Assembly (NCBI GenBank): GCA_023441625.1
Contig: JAEZOA010000155.1
Location: forward strand, 1 to 37,429
Source: Bacillota bacterium
GTDB lineage: Bacteria > Bacillota > Clostridia > Acetivibrionales > DSM-1351
DNA length: 37,429 nt
Direction: 5' to 3'
The translations under genes were made by a program, and so were the position numbers. Shown here in pieces: positions 32,567 to 37,429 of this stretch (positions are counted from its first letter, which is position 1; every line of letters begins with the position of its first letter). The notes beneath the pieces are model-generated. The model was not told where the DNA came from. It did no database searches and saw only the letters and a list, made by a program, of their open reading frames with translations.

Positions 32567-33898
32567 ATGATTAAGAAAATTTTATCTATGATTTTAGCAG
32601 GTTGCATGACAGTTTCTCTTTTAGCTGGGTGTGGAAGTAAGGGAGCTGCTGAGGATTCAACAGCAGCAAATACTAATGCTGTAAGTTCTTCAACAGTAGC
32701 ACAAGCAGAACCAGTTACTATTGAATATTGGCAATACTTTTACGAAACAAAAGTAAACCTTATGGATGAATTAATAGCAGATTTCCAAAAACAAAATCCA
32801 AATATTACAGTTGTACAGAAACACTTCCCTTATGATTCATATCAACAAAAGGTCGCAGCTGCAGTTTCTGCAGGGACAGGACCCGATATCATAAACTTAT
32901 ACTATGGATGGGTACCGAAATATGTAAAATCAGGAACATTGCAAGAACTTCCTGAATCATCTTTCTCAGCAGAAAAAATAGAGAGCACATTCGCTCCAAT
33001 GGTTACTGTTAATAAATTAGATGGAAAATACTATACTGTACCAACAGCAGTTCGTACATTAGGTCTTTTCTGGAACAAGGATATTTTCAAGGAGAACGGC
33101 TTAGATCCTGAAAAACCACCACAAACTCTTGAAGAATTAGTTGAAATGGCAAAGAAGTGTACTAAGGTTGTTAATGGAAACCTTGAAGTAGAAGGATTGA
33201 CATTCCAGCCATCAGGTCAGTTACATTCATGGTTCCGTCCTGTTCTTCTCAAACAGTTTGGACAAGAGCCTATAAGTGAAGACAAGAAAACAGTTCAATG
33301 GAATGCTTCAGAAAACGGATACAAGGCATTTGAATTCCTAGTAAATCTTGCTAAGGTTGAAAAAGTTGGTGAAAAAGACTTCTATACTGATGATTCAACA
33401 GCATTTATCAGTGGTAAAGCAGCTCTTCACATTGATGGTTCATACCGTTTAGGTTCATTAAAGAGTCAAGCTAAGGACTTAAACTATGGTGTTACAGTTC
33501 TTCCTTCATTCAATGGTGTAGAAACATCATTTGGTTCCTTCTGGACAAATGGTATTACTACTAATGCTACAGGTGCAAAGCTTGATGCATCAGTTAAATT
33601 CCTTGAGCATTTAACAACAGTTGAAACTATGAAGACTTGGACAGAAAAAATAGGTGAAATTGGAGCAAAGAATGAAATTGCAAACGATCCAGATTTATTA
33701 AAGGATGAAAAGTTAGCTCCATTTATTAAGCAGTTGCCTGTTGCTGATTCATACTTCTATGTTGATGAAGATGCAGATAGAAAAGCATTAATGGATGCTA
33801 TAGATGAAGTTTTATTGAATAATGTAGATCCTAAAAAAGCGCTAGACGATGCAGTTGCAGAAGTACAAGCTTTATTTGATGAATACTGGGGAAAATAG
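32567..33898 (+). CDS. ABC transporter sugar-binding lipoprotein (family 1)
   Basis: This extracellular solute-binding protein belongs to a carbohydrate ABC importer (443 aa). The N-terminus is a lipoprotein signal peptide with lipobox LLAGC (C22), followed by a Ser/Thr/Ala-rich tether. The mature part has the family-1 pattern: EYWQYFYETKVNLMDELIADF, GTGPDIINLYYGWVPKYV, VPTAVRTLGLFWNKDIF, GKAALHIDGSYRLGSL and a C-terminal helical tail. AAAGAGGAGG precedes ATG 32567. It is the first of three transporter genes; a stem-loop in the gap after it may keep it more abundant than the permeases. No ATPase is encoded nearby, so a shared MsmK-type ATPase is likely. Confidence 0.92.
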   Translation: MIKKILSMILAGCMTVSLLAGCGSKGAAEDSTAANTNAVSSSTVAQAEPVTIEYWQYFYETKVNLMDELIADFQKQNPNITVVQKHFPYDSYQQKVAAAVSAGTGPDIINLYYGWVPKYVKSGTLQELPESSFSAEKIESTFAPMVTVNKLDGKYYTVPTAVRTLGLFWNKDIFKENGLDPEKPPQTLEELVEMAKKCTKVVNGNLEVEGLTFQPSGQLHSWFRPVLLKQFGQEPISEDKKTVQWNASENGYKAFEFLVNLAKVEKVGEKDFYTDDSTAFISGKAALHIDGSYRLGSLKSQAKDLNYGVTVLPSFNGVETSFGSFWTNGITTNATGAKLDASVKFLEHLTTVETMKTWTEKIGEIGAKNEIANDPDLLKDEKLAPFIKQLPVADSYFYVDEDADRKALMDAIDEVLLNNVDPKKALDDAVAEVQALFDEYWGK

Positions 33899-33948
33899 TA
33901 AGCTTTAAACGTATAAAGATTAATAATTAGTTATATATCTAAAGTATT

Positions 33949-33982
33949 GCCCGATGTATTGTGGAATATCGGTACATCGGGC
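33949..33982 (+). promoter_or_regulatory. Intercistronic stem-loop between binding protein and permease genes
   Basis: GCCCGATGTA (33949-33958) pairs perfectly with TACATCGGGC (33973-33982) around a 14-nt loop; no T-run follows. Such hairpins typically protect the 3' end of the upstream message or partly terminate. The open frame through it (from 33947) is not the permease start, which lies at 34040. Confidence 0.6.
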
Positions 33983-34039
33983 GATATATCAATTAATAAT
34001 ATTCAAACCTTTAGCCTTATGTTCAAAAAGGAGGGTTCT

Positions 34040-34945
34040 ATGAAGCTGAAGCTATCAATTAAAGGAAGACAAGCTATGTGGGCTTATATATTCATATCAG
34101 TACCCATATTGTTTTTCATATGTATTAGAATAGTTCCAACATTATATGCATTTAACGTTAGTTTACACGAATGGGACTTGCTTTCAAAAGAAAAACCATT
34201 TGTATTTCTGGATAATTTTAAAGAATTATTCCATGATGAAGTTTTTTTAGCATCACTAATTAATACAGGAAAATATATATTATTTGCAGTACCTATAGGA
34301 CTTGTTCTCAGCTTATGCATAGCACTTTTGCTCAATACTATTACAAAAGGGGCATCAATATATAGAATGGTAGTATTTATACCCTATGTAACATCCGTCG
34401 TAGCTGTATCATGGGTATGGAGATGGATGTTTATGAAACAGGGTGGTGTTGTAAATAATATTATCAGCTTATTTGGAATTGCGAAACAGCCTTTCTTGGA
34501 TAGCACCTCACAAGCAATATTTGTAGTTATTTCAAATGTAATATGGCAGGCATTAGGATTCTATACAATTATATTCTTAGCAGGAGTTAAACAAATACCA
34601 CAGACATATTATGAAGCTGCAAAAATAGATGGAGCTTCACCTTGGCAAAGATTTAAGAATATAACTATTCCAATGTTAAATCCAACTATTGTATATCTGA
34701 CAGTTATGGCTTCAATTCAGACTTTACAAGTATTCACACAGGTATACAATATCACATCAGGTGGACAGGGAGTTGCAGGAGGTCCTCTAAACTCTACTGT
34801 AAGTGTTGTATTATATATTTACCAACTGGCATTTGTTAATTATAAAATGGGTTATGCTAGTGCTGCAACAGTAGTTCTGTTCCTTATTATACTAAGCGTA
34901 TCGCTATTCCAAATGAAAGTCTTGGACAAAAAATATGATTATTAA
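34040..34945 (+). CDS. Carbohydrate ABC transporter permease (MalF/UgpA-like)
   Basis: 301 residues with six predicted membrane segments (AYIFISVPILFFICIRIVPT first). The EAA loop that docks the ATPase is YYEAAKIDGASPWQRFKNITIPML, in standard form (EAA-x3-G). ATG 34040 is chosen because AAAGGAGGG precedes it and the protein then begins directly before the first helix; the upstream extension lies in the intercistronic stem-loop. It forms a heterodimeric channel with the product of the next gene, 23 bp downstream. Confidence 0.92.
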   Translation: MKLKLSIKGRQAMWAYIFISVPILFFICIRIVPTLYAFNVSLHEWDLLSKEKPFVFLDNFKELFHDEVFLASLINTGKYILFAVPIGLVLSLCIALLLNTITKGASIYRMVVFIPYVTSVVAVSWVWRWMFMKQGGVVNNIISLFGIAKQPFLDSTSQAIFVVISNVIWQALGFYTIIFLAGVKQIPQTYYEAAKIDGASPWQRFKNITIPMLNPTIVYLTVMASIQTLQVFTQVYNITSGGQGVAGGPLNSTVSVVLYIYQLAFVNYKMGYASAATVVLFLIILSVSLFQMKVLDKKYDY

Positions 34946-34968
34946 TATATCAGAAAAGGAGGAGGAAG

Positions 34969-35781
34969 ATGCGTAAATATTACAAAGCGTTTACTTATAT
35001 ATTCCTTACTATAATTGGCTTTATAATGATATTTCCATTCTTATGGATGATATCCACTTCCTTAAAAACAGGAGTAGATATTTATAGTCCATCAATAATA
35101 CCGGAATCTGTAACATTTAACAATTATGTAAGAGTAATAGAGAATTCAAATTTCTTGTTATGGTTTAAAAACAGTCTTGTCGTTGCAGTAATTACAACAG
35201 TATCAGTTCTATGCTTTGATACACTTGTAGGATATTCCTTTGCAAAACTTCCATTTAAAGGAAAAAGTCCTTTGTTTGTACTGATTTTATCAACTCTAAT
35301 GATTCCAACAGAAATGTTAATTATTCCATGGTATATGATGAGTACCAGCTTTGGTTGGTTAAATACCTATTGGTCTCTGCTTTTCCCTGGTTTAACATCT
35401 GCTTTTGGTATATTTATGATGAGACAGTTCTTCATCGGTGTTCCTGATGACATACTTGAAGCAGGTAGAATAGATGGTCTTTCCGAATTTGGTATATTTT
35501 TGAGAACTGCAGTGCCGATGGTAAAACCTGCTATGTCAGCATTGGGAATATTCACATTTTTAGGAAACTGGAATGCATTCCTATGGCCTGTAATCGCTGT
35601 TGATAAGCCAAACATATATACTCTGCCAGTTGGTTTGGCACTGTTCTCAGGAGAATCATATAATCAATGGGATCTTGTAATGTCGGCAGCCAGCTTGGCA
35701 ACAATACCTGTACTGATAGTATTCTTCTTCTTCCAAAAGCAGATAATCGAAGGAATACACATGACAGGATTAAAAGCGTAA
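34969..35781 (+). CDS. Carbohydrate ABC transporter permease (MalG/UgpE-like)
   Basis: 270 residues with six membrane segments; the first contains IGFIMIFPFLWMISTSLK, the classic start of MalG-type permeases. The EAA loop reads ILEAGRIDGLSEFGIFLRTAVPMVKPA. PSIIPESVTFNNY in the first periplasmic loop and FLGNWNAFLWPVI near the end are typical. A very strong AAAAGGAGGAGGAAG site precedes ATG 34969. Its stop codon overlaps the ribosome site of the amidohydrolase gene, placing that enzyme in the same operon. Confidence 0.93.
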   Translation: MRKYYKAFTYIFLTIIGFIMIFPFLWMISTSLKTGVDIYSPSIIPESVTFNNYVRVIENSNFLLWFKNSLVVAVITTVSVLCFDTLVGYSFAKLPFKGKSPLFVLILSTLMIPTEMLIIPWYMMSTSFGWLNTYWSLLFPGLTSAFGIFMMRQFFIGVPDDILEAGRIDGLSEFGIFLRTAVPMVKPAMSALGIFTFLGNWNAFLWPVIAVDKPNIYTLPVGLALFSGESYNQWDLVMSAASLATIPVLIVFFFFQKQIIEGIHMTGLKA

Positions 35782-35794
35782 GAAGGTGAAAAAA

Positions 35795-36730
35795 TTGGAA
35801 TTTAAATTGATTGATTCACATGTACATTTTGACGTAAAAGGATACGATATTTTAGAATTTGAAAAACAATATATAGAACAATATGGTAAAGAAAAATGGC
35901 TGAAACTTCAATCAAAAAACCAATATCAAAGCGTAAAATGGGCCCAGGCGTGGGGCTTCCCAAAGAGAGAACCTACAGATGACGATGTAAAAACAACTTC
36001 TGTCCGTTGGCTAGATGAAATGAAGAAGCACAATATTGAAAAGATGATTTTTGTAACAGGCGGAAACAATGAAATATTAAGTAAAATAATTCAGAGCTAT
36101 CCTGAACACTTTATTGGGTATGCACATCATGATCCTTTTGAAGTTGATGCTGCTGAAAAATTAGAGTTTGCAATTTCTGAACAGGGATTAAAGGGATATA
36201 AAATTCTTGCACCTGATTTATCTGGAAAAATAAATGATACTTCTCTTGAACCAATTTGGAAAGTAGCTGAAAGATATGAAATCCCTGTTCTAATACATTT
36301 CGGCATATTGGGTGCAGCAGGTGGCCTTGCAACACATGTTAATATTAATCCTATGACGATACACGATGTAGCAAGAGCACATCCTGATATATCATTTATC
36401 ATACCTCACTTTGGCTGTGGACATCCTCAAGAGCTATTGCAGCTGGCATGGGTCTGCCCTAATATATATGTTGATACTTCAGGTAGTAATCAATGGGTTC
36501 GTTGGATGCCATATCCTCTTACTATTAAGGAACTGTTTAAAAAATATTATGAAACAATAGGACCTGAGAGGATAATATTTGGTACTGATTCAGAATGGTT
36601 TCCACGAGGCTTTGTCAAGCAGTATTATGACGAACAGCGCAAAGATTGCATTGAATTAGGTATGAAGCAGGATGAATTAAAACTGATATTCAGAGACAAT
36701 ATTGCTAGGTTGTTAAAGCTGGAGGAATAG
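35795..36730 (+). CDS. Amidohydrolase_2 family metal-dependent hydrolase
   Basis: This is a TIM-barrel amidohydrolase or decarboxylase-type enzyme (311 aa). The metal site shows as DSHVHFD (H9, H11), KGYKILAPD, PVLIHFGIL, SFIIPHFGCGHP and the late aspartate in IIFGTDSEWFP. The family includes hydrolases and non-oxidative decarboxylases of small ring compounds, so the reaction cannot be named. The likely start is TTG 35795, with AGAAGGTG 6 bases upstream; the alternative GTG 35786 would overlap that ribosome site. It lies in the sugar transporter operon, just before a CyuA-like gene, so it probably acts on the imported compound. Confidence 0.82.
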   Translation: MEFKLIDSHVHFDVKGYDILEFEKQYIEQYGKEKWLKLQSKNQYQSVKWAQAWGFPKREPTDDDVKTTSVRWLDEMKKHNIEKMIFVTGGNNEILSKIIQSYPEHFIGYAHHDPFEVDAAEKLEFAISEQGLKGYKILAPDLSGKINDTSLEPIWKVAERYEIPVLIHFGILGAAGGLATHVNINPMTIHDVARAHPDISFIIPHFGCGHPQELLQLAWVCPNIYVDTSGSNQWVRWMPYPLTIKELFKKYYETIGPERIIFGTDSEWFPRGFVKQYYDEQRKDCIELGMKQDELKLIFRDNIARLLKLEE

Positions 36731-36732
36731 AA

Positions 36733-37429
36733 ATGGATGAAAATATACGCAGTATTTTAGAAAACGAAATAAAAATGACAATGGGATGTACTGACCCGGG
36801 TGCAATAGCTTATGCAGCATCTCAAGCAGCATCTCTTCTTGATGGAGATTTAAAGAGTATTGATATAATTCTCAGTAAGAATATATATAAAAATGCTGTG
36901 TATGTTGGTATCCCTGTTATAAAGAAGTTTGGTATAGAATATGCTGCAATTTTAGGAGCTATTATTAAAAAGCCTGAATTAAAGCTTGCTGTTTTAAGTG
37001 AAGTTAACTCGGATTTACAAAATGAAGTTAGTAATTATCTGGATACTATTTCTGTAAAAGTGGCTTATTCGAATATAGATGAGCCATTATATATAAGTGT
37101 TACCTGCAGTAATGATACATCTAGTGTAACAGTTATAATAAAAGGAGACTATGATTGGATATATCATATTGAAAAAAATAATGAGATATTATACCATAGC
37201 GAACCTAAAAAAATATTAGAAAAATATTCATATGAGGGTTGGAATTTCAAAAACATTTTTTATAGTGTAGTGAATGGTCAGATTGATGATGAAAATATAC
37301 TTAAATATGAAGATATTAATAAAAAAGCGGCAACGTATGCAATGTCAGAAGAAACGATAATTTATATTCAAAAACTAGCTCAACTGGATTACATTTCTGT
37401 ACATGATTTATCAAATCTTGCTCGTATTT
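36733..37429 (+). CDS. CyuA/UPF0597-like L-cysteine desulfidase or serine dehydratase-alpha-like protein, 3' end outside window
   Basis: The first 232 residues of a protein of the UPF0597/CyuA (formerly YhaM) family, iron-sulfur enzymes that break down L-cysteine to pyruvate, sulfide and ammonia. The N-terminal hallmark is MTMGCTDPGAIAYAASQAAS, where family members usually have GCTEP.AIA; the cysteine is a predicted cluster ligand. The segment NIYKNAVYVGIPVIKKFGIEYAAILGAI also fits the family. GGAGGAA in the tail of the previous gene serves ATG 36733 (2 bp gap). The usual length is near 430 residues, so about half is missing past the right edge. Confidence 0.82.
   Translation, partial: MDENIRSILENEIKMTMGCTDPGAIAYAASQAASLLDGDLKSIDIILSKNIYKNAVYVGIPVIKKFGIEYAAILGAIIKKPELKLAVLSEVNSDLQNEVSNYLDTISVKVAYSNIDEPLYISVTCSNDTSSVTVIIKGDYDWIYHIEKNNEILYHSEPKKILEKYSYEGWNFKNIFYSVVNGQIDDENILKYEDINKKAATYAMSEETIIYIQKLAQLDYISVHDLSNLARI

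Noticed and set aside
33947..34039. N-terminal extension of the first permease
   Set aside because: It lies over a perfect stem-loop, lacks a ribosome site, and is not membrane-like; AAAGGAGGG marks ATG 34040.
1..37429. CRISPR array, tRNA or rRNA genes, intact insertion sequence or prophage
   Set aside because: No regularly spaced repeats, cloverleaf apart from the tmRNA end, rRNA-like stretch or transposase/integrase gene was recognised.

Overview
The window looks like chromosomal DNA of a low-GC, anaerobic, cellulolytic member of the Clostridia (Ruminiclostridium-like). This is inferred from AT-rich intergenic DNA, strong AGGAGG-type ribosome binding sites, a secreted GH5 enzyme with Big_2 and Listeria/Bacteroides-type repeats, a GH3 glucosidase, NiFe hydrogenase genes and an ssrA gene split by a group I intron. 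No species can be named from the sequence alone.

Layout. 1-555 is the 3' part of ssrA (tmRNA); its T-loop is interrupted by a 275-nt group I intron at about 264-538. 556-843 holds a terminator and a receiver-domain-like gene scrap. 844-4713 is a large secreted GH5-type glycoside hydrolase. 4714-5502 is a graveyard of two broken small genes plus two terminators. 5503-9202 carries a cytochrome-b5-like protein, NiFe hydrogenase small and large subunits, the hydrogenase maturation protease and a staygreen-family protein. 9329-10408 is a secreted Big_2 protein.

10779-18269 is a compact, tightly coupled, apparently undescribed biosynthetic locus. It encodes a fold-III decarboxylase homologue that has lost its PLP lysine, a GNAT-type acyltransferase, a FemAB-like acyltransferase, a candidate 30-residue peptide gene translationally coupled on its 5' side, and three radical SAM proteins with N-terminal B12-binding-like domains. 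18515-22075 pairs a PepD-like dipeptidase with an OPT oligopeptide transporter. 22160-22267 (minus) is a 35-residue glycine-rich membrane miniprotein. 22572-23006 is an unknown anchored protein, and 23057-25237 (minus) is a GH3 beta-glucosidase. 25503-27219 is a PiT phosphate transporter with its DUF47/PhoU-like partner, preceded by three 11-bp-spaced GTTAA repeats that look like a Pho box.

27660-31150 is a second small biosynthetic operon: a condensation-domain-like acyltransferase, a stand-alone acyl carrier protein, a FabH-type ketosynthase III and an SDR ketoreductase. It could make a beta-hydroxyacyl product and hand it to an acceptor. 31415 to the right edge is a sugar-type operon: ROK kinase, lipoprotein binding protein, two ABC permeases, an amidohydrolase and the 5' part of a CyuA/UPF0597 cysteine-desulfidase-like gene. 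It has a near-consensus sigma-A promoter.

The items most worth following are the radical SAM/pseudo-decarboxylase locus with its possible peptide substrate, the condensation/ACP/KSIII/SDR operon, the CxxN proximal-cluster motif of the hydrogenase small subunit, and the C.A (rather than U.G) splice-site pair proposed for the tmRNA intron.
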